Shown piece by piece: positions 1 through 8,688 of a stretch of DNA of 15,122 bases (position 1 is its first letter; each line of letters opens with the position of its first letter). Where the stretch lies: positions 1 to 15,122 of the forward strand of contig RBNI01003828.1 of NCBI GenBank assembly GCA_003990745.1, in the 5' to 3' direction. Origin of the DNA: Jimgerdemannia flammicorona (taxonomy: Eukaryota > Mucoromycota > Endogonomycetes > Endogonales > Endogonaceae). The translations under genes were made by a program, and so were the position numbers. The notes under the pieces are model-generated. The model did not search any database and was not told the origin of the DNA. It saw only the letters and a program-made list of their open reading frames with translations.

Positions 1-19
1 TAGTCACTTGGACTCTGCC

Positions 20-25
20 TTTATT
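20..25 (-). terminator. Polyadenylation signal AATAAA at LINE 3' end
   Basis: On the minus strand AATAAA lies about 40 bases after the ORF2 stop at 62-64, the expected place for the 3' processing signal of a LINE with a short 3' UTR. The tail itself would lie beyond the left window edge. Confidence 0.5.
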
Positions 26-406
26 ACCAGTCTATGAATAAGTATACATCATCACCACCCACTACCCAATCCCCATAGGGGAGCACCTCCCCACCATCTC
101 ACAAATAAAGATTACTCTCTCACCAATTACTCCAACTCTCCCCCCACTCTGTCCACAAATTTTCTCCACCAAGCGGTACCTCTGACCACCCTGCAGCCCC
201 CAACCAAGCCACCAGCCTGTTAAGGTGTCTTCCATAAGCCTATGCCACTGTAACAACCAGTTCCCCAAGCTCTGTCTCCTCCTATCCTCAAAAACAAATA
301 GCCAGTAACTGGCCAGCCCCATGCAAATAGCCAAAGCCCAGCCCAAGGTAAGCCACTCCTTTCCTATCCCCCCTACCAATTGATTCCTCAAGTCCTTCCA
401 TCTCTC

Positions 407-598
407 TCATACTTCATCTCCCCTATGCCTTACCCCCAAGCAATCTCTAATTTCCTGCCAAAAGTCCCCCAACACCTCACACTCTCCTAGCCAATGTTCT
501 GATATCTGTACATAACCCCCTTCCTGCCCTACATTATGGCACTCCTCACAGTCAAAGCAACCCCCTATAATAAGGTACCTCAAGTGAAAGTTGAGCAT
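407..598 (-). other. zf-RVT-like zinc-binding domain at ORF2 C-terminus
   Basis: The translation contains CFDCEECHNVG, then after a short gap SEHWLGECEVLGDFW. This gives a C-x2-C ... H-x4-C arrangement followed by a conserved Trp. That layout is the hallmark of the zinc-binding domain found C-terminal to the reverse transcriptase of many LINEs (zf-RVT). It lies in the same frame as most of ORF2, downstream of the polymerase, as expected. All four ligands are present even though the polymerase has lost a catalytic Asp. Confidence 0.75.
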
Positions 599-3500
599 TA
601 CATTCCTCTACAGCATATGCCACCAGACCACCCAGTACTTTGGCAGCATCCACTTTCTCACTGTGGCACTCTAGGTCCAAACACCATGCCAGTTCCACTC
701 TTCACCAATTCCAACTCCTTACCAACTGCTAGGCCACAGATCCTGGCCCAGTCCCCTTTGGCATTCCATTCTATTACTAATGTCAAACTCAATTAAAGGA
801 GTACTACCCAGCAGTATACAATCCCATCTCCACATTACCAGGTCCCAAGCCACCTCCCCTTCATTCTCCTGCCAACAAATTCCAATATGATACACCCCCT
901 CTGCTATCCCTCACCAGAATCCTTTATATCACAGTTGTTCAGTATTCCGAAGTCCAATTAATGAGAAAAGATCACCAGTTGAGCCTCTTGGCAATGACTG
1001 CCTCTCCCAGATCTTCTGCAGCAGAGGAACCCAACCACCTCCTCTCAACTCCACTGCCCTCTTTAGCCACTATGCTCTCATGCAGTATAACCATTTTGGA
1101 AAGTCAACCAGCCCAAGACCACCTCTTGCCACTGGTAAGAACAAGGTCTCCCAACCAATCTGACTCTGCCTGCTAGTCCAAATCCATCTCTTCGCCAACT
1201 TCATCAATCTCTTTACCACCCAGGCTGGAAAGTTCAGATGATAAACCAGATACCACAACTTCGGCAGCCAGTAGACATTCAAAATCGAGACCCGCTCTAT
1301 CAGAGAAAAACATCTTCCCCCCCAACCTCACAGGGCCTCCTCCCAGATTCCAATCCTCTGCTCCCACCAAAGCCTGAGCAGAACTGACCCATAGACTGAC
1401 AAATAGATACCCAAGTACCACACTGCACCATCAGTGGGGATGATTGTTCCTATAACCTCCCCTCCCACCAGGCTGTTGCCTAGCATCATTGTTTCATACT
1501 TGTGCCAATTCAGCTTAGCCCCAGAGTACTCCTCATACCACTCCACTGTCTTCTTGAGCTTCTCGACATCAGCGATCGATCCCAAACCAACCACCATGTT
1601 ATCTGCAAAGGCCCCAACTTTCCACCCAATGTTAAAGACAGAGAGCCCTACTATCTTCCACCTAATTCTGTCCATAAGGGGTTCTAGGGAAAGAGCATAC
1701 AAAATGGGGGACAGTGGGTCCCCCTGGGGCACCCCCCTACCCAAGGGGAATGCAACCCCTCTATGTCCATTACACATGAGTGCAGCCCTACTCCCTTCCA
1801 GTAGGCTGACTATTACTGACTGGAATTAGTGTGGAACCCCTGTTCTATCTAATACTTTCGCCAGCCAGACTCGTCACACCCAGTCGTAAGCCTTCTCCTG
1901 GTCCAAGAAGACTAGATGCCCATCCAGTCCACAGGCTCTTGCCTCTTCAATAACTCCATATACCCAGGCTGTGCCATCTCTGATGAGCCAATCACCCACA
2001 AATCCCCTCTGCTCAACATCCACAACTTGTTGGGCACTTTTTGTAGTCTTGCAACCACCACCTTAGTCACCAACTTTCTGTCCATATCTAGCAACATTAT
2101 CGGTCACCAGTTCTTCCAATCCTCCCACCTTCCTTTATTCTTATAAAGCAGTATCACCAGCCCAAGATCCTGCTTCCCCACCCATCTCCCTGTCTGTAGG
2201 ATAAGATTGCACAATGCTGTCATCTCTCCCATCACACCTGGGACTCCAACCATTCGCTTCCAGAAGTCCCATGGCAGACCATCCTCCCCAGGTGCCATAC
2301 CTGGCATTGTCGTGGCAAGAACCTGGTAGATCTCATCCTCCTGTACAGACATCACCAGGTCACCTAGCCCCTCTACTTGTGGTGAGTGCCAATCCTCCAA
2401 TGTTTGATCAATGGCAGCAGCATCCACCCCACCCTCCTTCTCACTCCACAATCCACTCCATTGCTCCTTCAGCAATCCAAGAATGTCCTGTACACTGTGC
2501 ACTAGTATACTATCTATCAAGCACCCCTTCCTACCATTACTGTACCCTTCTTGCCCTAAGAGCTCTTGTAAGAAACTTGGAAGGCCTCTCCCCTTCCTCC
2601 AGATCCTGTCAATGAAGCCATGCTGCCAAGCTCTATACCCTTGCCTCTTCCTCTTCCTGCAGCACCTGTTGTAGTTCTCCAACCTCCATCTTCGCTCTCA
2701 TTAATCTCCAATCTTCTTCTCTCTCCAATATCATCAGCCTCACCCACTCCTCCAAGAGCCTAGTCAATCTAGTAGAAGCCCAATGCACTCTTTACCTTCT
2801 CTGCTTTCCTGTCTCTTTGCCAGCCTCACTCCAGTAAATCTTGGCCATCTCCTTCATCCTCATCCACTGAACCCCAACTGAGGCACCTTCCCACCACCAG
2901 TTCTCTACTCTCAGCTGAATGTCTTTAACCCACTCATCCCACCGAGTCTTGTCATCTAACAAAGAGGAATTAAGGCACCAATGTCCAGGCCCATCCCCAC
3001 TTCCCCCAAAGCACCCCTGTCCCAAAAGCCCCCAGTGATCTGACTATGGACACCATTCCACCTCTAGCGACTTCCAAATATCTAGGCCCCAGCAACTGGC
3101 TGTCAGAATCTAGTCGATTCTTGTCCCCAGGCCCCCTGCCCAATGTGTATAAACCCTCTTATCCCCCCAGCACTCCCTACCAGCATCTACCAGTGCACTT
3201 AGTCTTTCTACTTTCTCCCACACCACCAGTCCTCTACTCCTGCTCTCAGCACCTTGTCCTCCATCTGTTCTATCCATCTGTATGTCCCAAATCATATTGA
3301 AATCTCTCTCAAGCATATCCACCCCAGCCTCTGCAAGGATCCCACTCTCCTGTAGACCTTTCACCCAATCTACATGCTCACCCCATACAGCAGAGCAGTA
3401 ACAGGAGCCAACTGTAACTGGCTCCCAGCCTGAATGAATCCACTCACCCCAGACCAGTCTCTCCCTCCAGCTCCTCACATCCTATATCTCTCCTCTGCCT

Positions 3501-3711
3501 TTCTGAACCAAAATTCCGACCTTGCCCTTCCAAATCACCACATCTCCCCATTCCTTCATCCATTCCATCTTATCATAATCATCCTCACACCTGACATCCT
3601 ACAAGAGGAAGAGATTAGCCTCCAATCCCTTTATCCAAGTAAAAATGTTCCTATATCGAGCAGTGCCTCGTAACCTATTCACGTTTAAAGAAAAAATATT
3701 GGTTGTACTGT

Positions 3712-3715
3712 TCAT
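3712..3715 (-). promoter_or_regulatory. ATGA overlap of LINE ORF1 stop and ORF2 start
   Basis: On the minus strand the bases read TCATTATGAACAG. In the ORF1 frame this is Ser-Leu-stop (TGA, 3714-3712). In the ORF2 frame the ATG is 3715-3713. The endonuclease motif begins a few codons later, and the ORF1 coiled coil runs right up to the stop. This one-base-shifted overlap is the layout used for termination-reinitiation in some LINEs, such as Bombyx SART1. Coupling is inferred from the layout only. Confidence 0.75.
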
Positions 3716-5770
3716 AATGAATATGTTATGTTATCAATCAATCTCTTCTGCTCCATGCTCATCTCCTCCTGTGCCATGTCCAGATTATATTTCGCAGCCA
3801 CCTCCTCCTCTTCTGCCCTCTGAGCCTCCAATCCAGCCAGCAGGTCATTCATCTCCCCATCTGCCTTCTTCTCAAACTCCTCTTAGTATTCTAGGCAGGT
3901 CTCCTGTCAGAGCTATAATCCATGATGCTTGTTCCAGCAGTATTCAGCTCTCTCCCCAGCAATGACTGCCATCTCTGCCTCCCTCTCCTTATTCACCTTA
4001 TACACTTCCTCCTCCAGATATACTACAAGAATTTCCACCTTCAATGCCTTCATTACTCTATCCCCCTGCAGTATCCTTGCCCAATGCTCATCACTCATCA
4101 CTTGCAAGTCCACCTCCCCCAACTCTTCCGCCGCCAGGTTATTCATCATCTGACACATCCAAAGTAAGTTCCCCACCTCCTTCCCACCTGGAGTCACCAG
4201 TCTCCCTCCATCCAACATTGTGGTATCAGCTCCAGCACTTGCAGCCTCATCTCATACCTCCAGGACATCCACTAGTTCCTCCTCTCCAGCTGCCACTACC
4301 TGTCCCCCATATGCTACCTCTGGAACTCCAAATTGTACCCTCTGGGCCCCACACATTGGCACATCCTCTACCACCCTGTTTTGGGAAGCTGGGCCTCGCC
4401 TGATAAGAGGGGTAGGGGTAGGGGAGCCCTCCTAGTCCTCCTCCTAAACCTTCAGTATACCATCAGCATATGGGTCATTACTAGGCTTCTCCTTATCCTT
4501 TCCTGCCTCCTTCCAAGCCTTCCCCTCCCCCTCGCTGGCCCAGACACTTGCTTTGGCTCCCCCTGTGCTCTTCACCTTGCTTGCATCCTCCAGTAGTCTG
4601 TTATCCAGCTTGGCCAGCAGCTCCTTCTGTCTCTTACACCTCTGAGCTCTTTCCCACTGCTCTTTGTCTACTTGAATCCACTTTCCATCCACCACCTCCA
4701 AGTGTGTCGACTCTACAAAAGCCTCCCAAGTCTTCACTCACTGCTCTACAGCACCACCCAACTCTTCTAGCACTTCCAATAAATCCTCCTCCTCCTCCTC
4801 ACTTCCCTTCACCCTTGTCACCTTGCACAAGATCGCTCCCCAGACCATTACTGAAGGTCAGTCTCTTGCCTTCCCAGTAGCTTCCTTCCCAGCCAGCCGA
4901 ATCCTCACATCCATATCACCCATCCTAAGTGAGGTCCCTTCCCAGACCCTGAATCTGATATCCACCACCTCTCCATATTCTGCCATGACTTCCTCAACTC
5001 TTCTTCTCATCTCTACTGCCGTCACTATGAGCACTCCTTTCACCAGCAGTTGGACCACCCTGAGATCTCACTTCAGGCAGCATGCTATTGAAACACACAC
5101 CTCCCTAACCACCAATCCAATCTTCAGCACCTTCTCCAGTGGCACTGCCTCCTCAAAACCCACCTCCACTCCCTCCAGTCCCTTCAAAAACTTCACTGAC
5201 ATAGCTCCTGCCACCTACTTAGTGATGAGCCCCAGCACCATTTTCGCTGTCACTGCTAAGCCCCAGAAGCACAGTGTAACTATGAATGCCAAGATCGATT
5301 TTTTGAGCAATGGGGCCACTGCCAGGCCCATTATGCCATCTGCCAAATCCCCTTGCCTTTTAAGCCTCAGCTGCTCAGCCTTGCCATCAGCCATTACATC
5401 TGGATTTTTTTTCCAGATTGACAGTCCCATCACCACCAGCAGTCACACTCCCCCCAGCCACTACTCCCCCAGCTCCACTGTCCTCCCTTCTAAGGGCTGC
5501 TCCCCCATGCACTGTTGCCTTCTTGGTCTCCTTGCCTCTCCTCAGCCAGCTCTCCAGCCCAGACGCCTGCTATCTCTCCTTCACTATCTCTGCAAAGCTT
5601 GCCCTCCCAGATCCTTGGCCTCCACCACTACCTTTACCCCTTCTACATCTACCCGCCAGCAGCCCCCTCATGCCCCCCCTTAGGCCTGGGCCCCTCCCCA
5701 CCTGCTGCCAGTCAAAAGGGCTTGGGCTACCCTGCTCAGTATGTACCTCAGATTGCCTGTCGGTCACCAT
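3712..5770 (-). pseudogene. LINE ORF1 remnant (RNA-binding-like middle, coiled-coil C-terminus)
   Basis: ORF1 of a LINE normally encodes the RNA-binding particle protein. The proposed ATG at 5770 begins MVTDRQSEV and contains FDWQQVGRGPGL. The same start is duplicated at 5985, which supports its being genuine. The N-terminal frame ends at a TAG (5570-5572) and then shifts frame at an A8 run (minus strand of 5405-5412). From there one frame continues to 3712. It includes VVDIRF...GDMDVRIRLAGKEATG (about 5060-4860), which looks like an RNA-recognition-type fold. A long charged Glu/Lys/Ala-rich stretch (about 4220-3715) is a predicted coiled coil. I count about nine in-frame stops over some 686 codons. 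No CCHC zinc knuckle was seen. The order ORF1-ORF2 and the close junction identify it more strongly than sequence similarity alone. Confidence 0.82.
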
Positions 5771-6060
5771 ATTGTTAGTCTCTTTTCTCTAAAAATGATA
5801 TTGTAAGTGCTTTTCCAAAGGTTGTGTAACCTGAATGATACTGGAGAAAGATGCCCTCCTCATTCTCCTGTCAAAAGCCCCCTCATGTCCCCCCCTAGGC
5901 CAGGACCTCTCTTCACCTGCTGCCAGTCAAATGCACTAGGGCCACCCTGCCTAGTACGCACCCCAGATTGCTTGCTATTTGCCATTACCTTAGTACCTTT
6001 CTCCAATAAATGACTTGAAAGTGTGTTGTAAAAATGTGTGTAACATGAATAGTAGCTGTA
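5661..6060 (-). repeat. Two-copy imperfect tandem repeat, 215-bp period, at LINE 5' end
   Basis: Bases 5661-5845 and 5876-6060 align with a constant offset of 215 along their length. Both start AGCCCCCTCATG, share CACCTGCTGCCAGTCAAA in the middle, and end around GTAAC.TGAAT. The first copy holds the ORF1 start region and 5' UTR; the second repeats both. A linker of about 30 bases (5846-5875) separates them. This resembles the monomeric 5' UTR repeats of some LINEs or a partial tandem duplication. Confidence 0.9.
5860..5985 (-). pseudogene. Duplicated ORF1 N-terminus, a 41-codon upstream frame
   Basis: Starting from the ATG at 5985, exactly 215 bases from the ORF1 ATG at 5770, a frame of 41 codons runs to TGA at 5860-5862. 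It begins MANSKQSGVRTRQGG and contains FDWQQVKRGPGLGGDMRGLL, clearly a second copy of the ORF1 N-terminus. It ends about 90 bases before the ORF1 start and is in a position to act as an upstream ORF on the LINE transcript. It may equally be a duplication relic. The differences between copies are mostly conservative or transition-type. Confidence 0.8.
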
Positions 6061-6224
6061 TATATAAATATCCTTATTCTCTACCTGAATAAAGCTCAGA
6101 ATATTTTCTCTTAAAAATTCTTCAAGAATACTTAAACCTTTAAGTATCTCTTCAAGCTACTTTAGGCTAACTAGAACTTTTAGATTTAGCCACTTCCTCT
6201 TAAAGAAACTAGAACCATTATACT
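6061..6224 (+). repeat. Possible R-U5 remnant of Gypsy 5' LTR
   Basis: This AT-rich stretch lies between the LINE 5' end and the primer binding site. It starts beside TATATATAAATAT (about 6058-6071) and has AATAAA at 6089-6094, followed by T-rich and A-rich sequence. A TATA-like box, a poly(A) signal and then a PBS is the order expected in the right half of a 5' LTR. The left part is missing, apparently cut at the LINE junction. No second LTR copy was found in the window, so the call rests on position only. Confidence 0.45.
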
Positions 6225-6236
6225 TGGTAGCAGCAG
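6225..6236 (+). other. Candidate primer binding site (initiator tRNA-Met type)
   Basis: TGGTAGCAGCAG follows the putative LTR end. TGGTAGC complements the 3' end of initiator methionine tRNAs (GCTACCA), the commonest primer for Ty-type elements. It lies about 80 bases before Gag-like sequence. The extent of pairing depends on the host tRNA, which is unknown. Confidence 0.55.
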
Positions 6237-6312
6237 TGTCATTACATCTTGCCTTATTAAGAAACCTCACACAAATTTGGAAACCAGTCACAAATAGTCA
6301 TATGAACCCAAA

Positions 6313-7281
6313 ATGAGCTACAAAGAGTCAGTCTACCAGTCAGATCCTCTGCTACAGAAGAAGCAAGAGGACAGCAACTTGGTATAGAGGATATGATCAA
6401 TGCTATGGCCTACCAAATCCAAGAACTTCAAACACAACTAGAATAGCAGAAAACAAGAACTGTAAGTATATCACATTCTGCTATAATATTAGTCAGTTTC
6501 AAGCCACTCAAGCTAGATACCTTTGACAGCCATTAAGGAGGGCTATCTACAGATATATGACCTTCCAATTGGACCAATACTTCAAGCTCACAAGAATGGA
6601 AAAGATATGCAAGTCCAATTTACTGTCACACTTCTCTGAGGAAATACAGTTATCTAGTAGTACAATCATATCATGATTATCTCTGTATACTCATATATAC
6701 AAATCAGAGACTGGGAAGCCTTCAAGAGAGCCCTTCACAAGCAGTTCAAGCCTGCTAATACTACAAAACTAGCCAGAGATAAGCTAGTAAACATCAAGTA
6801 ACTCAAGTCTGTACAAAGCTATAATGCACAATTCTTATCAATCCTACTTGAGCTACTAGTAATATCTGAGAATGAAAAGATAGACTGCTATATCCAAGGC
6901 CTGAAAGAAAACACACAAGTCAAGGTTAAGCTAGAAGAGTCCTAAAACCTTAATGAAGTCATGAGAATTACTAACAGGATTGATGTCATCACCTTTGGTA
7001 ACTGCTTCAAACCAGAACACTACAAGAAGAACTACTTCAAGAACTGCCATAAGAACTAACCAAGGACGGTTGGCCCAGTACTAATAAACTTAGACACTAT
7101 GAATAAAAAGAACACCAAGCTCACCCCTGAAGAAAAGGACTGTCTAAAGAAATCTAGAGCCTATTTTTTTGGTTGCCAAATAGAACATATTGTAACCAAA
7201 TGTCCTAGAAAGAATAGTGAACCCTCAAAACCAGTCACTATATTGTTCAAGGACATATCTGTCAACCTCACCACTAGTTAA
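6313..7281 (+). pseudogene. gag: Gag remnant of Ty3/Gypsy element
   Basis: Gag forms the virus-like particle that packages element RNA. A short N-terminal heptad-like segment (AMAYQIQELQTQLE, near 6402) suggests a coiled coil. Retrotransposon-Gag features follow: TFQLDQYFKLTRMEK (about 6560-6605), WEAFKRALHKQFKP (about 6711-6750), and SYNAQFLSI plus IDCYIQGLKENTQV further on. Near 7095-7220 the frame LTPEEKDCLKKS leads into FFGCQIEHIVTKCPRK, a CCHC zinc knuckle that lacks its first Cys and has one residue too few before the His. Several stops and frame changes interrupt it. The nearest ATG of plausible context is about 6313, but the start is uncertain. Confidence 0.82.
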
Positions 7282-7469
7282 CCCAAGCTTAAGATTAAGA
7301 AGCTTCACTCAAAGGCTCAGGTCCCTCAATATTAAATAGAAGGAGCTATTGGTCTTGACCTATACTCTGTCAAACAAGTCACTATTCCAGCTAAGGGCTG
7401 AACTCTGGTGCCTACTGGAATTGCAGTTCAATTCCATGAAGGACATTATGCCAGAATTATACTATGATC

Positions 7470-7484
7470 AGGACTCAGTGTCAA
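7470..7484 (+). repeat. Target-site duplication, left copy
   Basis: AGGACTCAGTGTCAA here matches the copy at 8674-8688 exactly. The leading A is ambiguous because the right copy follows a run of A. The duplication falls within the dUTPase codons for SGLSV, so removing one copy plus the insert rejoins the domain. Confidence 0.93.
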
Positions 7485-7903
7485 GGTTCCTTTCTCCACT
7501 ACTTTACCAGTCACAATGGTTTGGTAGGCAACCTTCCAAGTCTACTTTCCACAATTATTACCCCCTCTACCTTGGATTGGTTTGCTGTATCTGTTGCAGG
7601 GCAGTGGAAGGAGGCAATGGTGATGAGTTGTCTCTTTATTGGTGTGGGATCAGTGTCTTCTCTACTTTTTTGCAATTTCTGGTGCCTTCAGCTGTGTCTG
7701 GAGTATATCTGTTTTAGTGTAGTATCTTCTTCCTTTTGCCATCACCAGCAAGGTGCTGTCTCAATATATCATGGGCTGTGTAGAGAGTTGGCCATGTCAA
7801 GTGCTCAGTGTAGGTTACCTGCAGGTCCTCGGTGTCTATAGTGGGGCTCTCTGGCTTTAGTGAGCTTCTTGGTGAGTGCAGTTCTGGCATAGGTGACTGC
7901 TTT

Positions 7904-8143
7904 TCAGATGTTGTCTAGATGGGAGGGGAGATGGCTGTTACAGATAGGAGTAAGAGCAATAATGATAAACCAGTAGGGTGCCAGGCTGAGGATAGTCATC
8001 AAGGCTGGGGTAGGTGCTGCTTTAGTGGGACCTTTTGATTGGTGTGGAGTGGTTAGGTGGTAGGTATCACTCTTGGCTTCTTTTGGTGATTTGGCAGGTT
8101 GGGTCCCAGTTATTGGGGGGTCAGGGGGCCCAAGACTATCCAT
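7904..8143 (-). other. Antisense proline-rich open frame inside the retroposon, function unknown
   Basis: On the minus strand, ATG at 8143 opens 79 codons beginning MDSLGPPDPPITGTQ. The N-terminal half is rich in Pro, Ser, Thr and Lys; a hydrophobic stretch (LAPYWFIIIALTPI) follows. It runs against the poly(A) polarity of the insert. It is either chance or the trace of a gene whose antisense RNA was copied. I cannot assign a family and list it only because it is the most protein-like frame in the insert. Confidence 0.2.
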
Positions 8144-8614
8144 TTTAGGTATCTTAGCTACACTTAACTAGAACTGTGAGCTGACATAAAAATGTGATTG
8201 AGGCCTACAGGCTTGAGTAGTGGGATATTGGGGGTCTTCTCCCCCTCACATATAAGTCCTATACTCACCTCAACTGGGAGAACTAGGTTCTGCCCACTGT
8301 GATGTACTTTGATGAGAGTTTTTCTTTACCTATCATTCTCTTTAGGGTGGTGGGGGCTATTCTATTCAGCTCAGGCATGGCCTTGTATATATGTTGGGGG
8401 TCTTGGGCATGTGCTTTTGGTCATTGGCATATAGCTGGGTTCCCCTTGGTAGTAGGGAGAGCATAGTGTGCAGAATGAGGTATAGGTCAACATAAACCCT
8501 ACTGCATCTGGTATGGTCGAGCTGCTGGACAATAGCTAGCCTAGGTTAATGGGGGGACAGTGCTTGATAGGTGGTGGGAGAGGGTTTTGGCCTATATAGT
8601 CTAGGTTCTCTTCC

Positions 8615-8641
8615 AATAAAAATCTATAGGACATTGAGTTC

Positions 8642-8674
<33 letters not shown>
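8615..8674 (+). terminator. Poly(A) signal and A30 tail of the retroposon
   Basis: AATAAA at 8615-8620 is followed by ATCTATAGGACATTGAG and then an uninterrupted A tract at 8645-8674. The length and purity of the tract again suggest recent insertion or slippage. Confidence 0.85.
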
Positions 8675-8676
<2 letters not shown>

Positions 8677-8688
8677 ACTCAGTGTCAA
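8674..8688 (+). repeat. Target-site duplication, right copy
   Basis: Identical to 7470-7484 and immediately after the A30 tract. No difference has accumulated between the two copies, which suggests the insertion is younger than the heavily mutated Gypsy host. Confidence 0.93.

Larger units (their letters stand above)
62..3715 (-). pseudogene. LINE ORF2 remnant: endonuclease, reverse transcriptase, zinc-binding domain
   Basis: ORF2 would nick the target DNA and reverse transcribe the element's RNA in the nucleus. The ATG at 3715 is followed within five codons by IFSLNVNRLRG, the usual start of an APE endonuclease. Further endonuclease marks are LLxDVRC (the Q codon is TAG and the catalytic Glu position reads Asp), DFNMIWD near 3320, and SDH at 3035-3043. 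The RT follows: APGEDGLPWDF near 2290, motif A VFLDQEKAYDWV near 1890, GVPQGDPLSP near 1720, and FADN at 1598-1609 where F/YADD is expected. A C-terminal C-x2-C...H-x4-C segment (407-598) resembles zf-RVT. Most of it reads in one minus frame; a shift occurs near 2540 and reverts near 2045. Many stops sit at expected Trp or Gln. Not functional. Confidence 0.93.
1..6060 (-). mobile_element. Decayed near-full-length LINE (non-LTR retrotransposon), minus strand
   Basis: A roughly 6-kb non-LTR retrotransposon reads right to left. From its 5' end it has a duplicated 5' region (5661-6060), ORF1 (5770 to 3712), ORF2 (3715 to 62) and a short 3' tail with an AATAAA on the minus strand at 20-25. ORF2 holds the usual LINE domains in order: APE-type endonuclease, reverse transcriptase and a C-terminal zinc-binding segment. 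Both ORFs carry stops and frameshifts but stay recognisable throughout, so this is a dead but fairly complete copy. The plus strand is strongly C-rich and G-poor across it, which means a G-rich sense strand. The true 3' end and its target-site duplication lie outside the window. The clade is uncertain; a fungal Tad1-like or L1-like lineage would fit. Confidence 0.94.
7485..8674 (+). mobile_element. Poly(A)-tailed retroposon inserted in the dUTPase
   Basis: An insertion of about 1.19 kb is bounded by direct repeats of GGACTCAGTGTCAA and ends in 30 A's. AATAAA lies at 8615-8620, about 25 bases before the tail. These are marks of LINE-machinery retroposition of a polyadenylated RNA in plus orientation. 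The body is G-rich and C-poor on the plus strand and nearly lacks CpG (two seen). I recognise no protein family in the sense frames: the frames at 7349-7717 and 7464-7841 are hydrophobic and cross the insertion boundary, so they are not genuine as drawn. No RT signature is visible. It could be a 5'-truncated LINE, a long SINE-like element or a processed transcript copy. Confidence 0.9.

Noticed and set aside
536..796. Plus-strand open frames across the LINE, e.g. 536-796, 1434-1829, 4823-5683
   Set aside because: They are Ser/Pro/Leu-rich shadows caused by the C-rich antisense strand of the LINE ORFs; the minus strand carries the RT, endonuclease and zinc-binding motifs.
7349..7841. Open frames at 7349-7717 and 7464-7841 as genes
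   Set aside because: They start in the dUTPase and read across the retroposon boundary, so they join two unrelated sequences.
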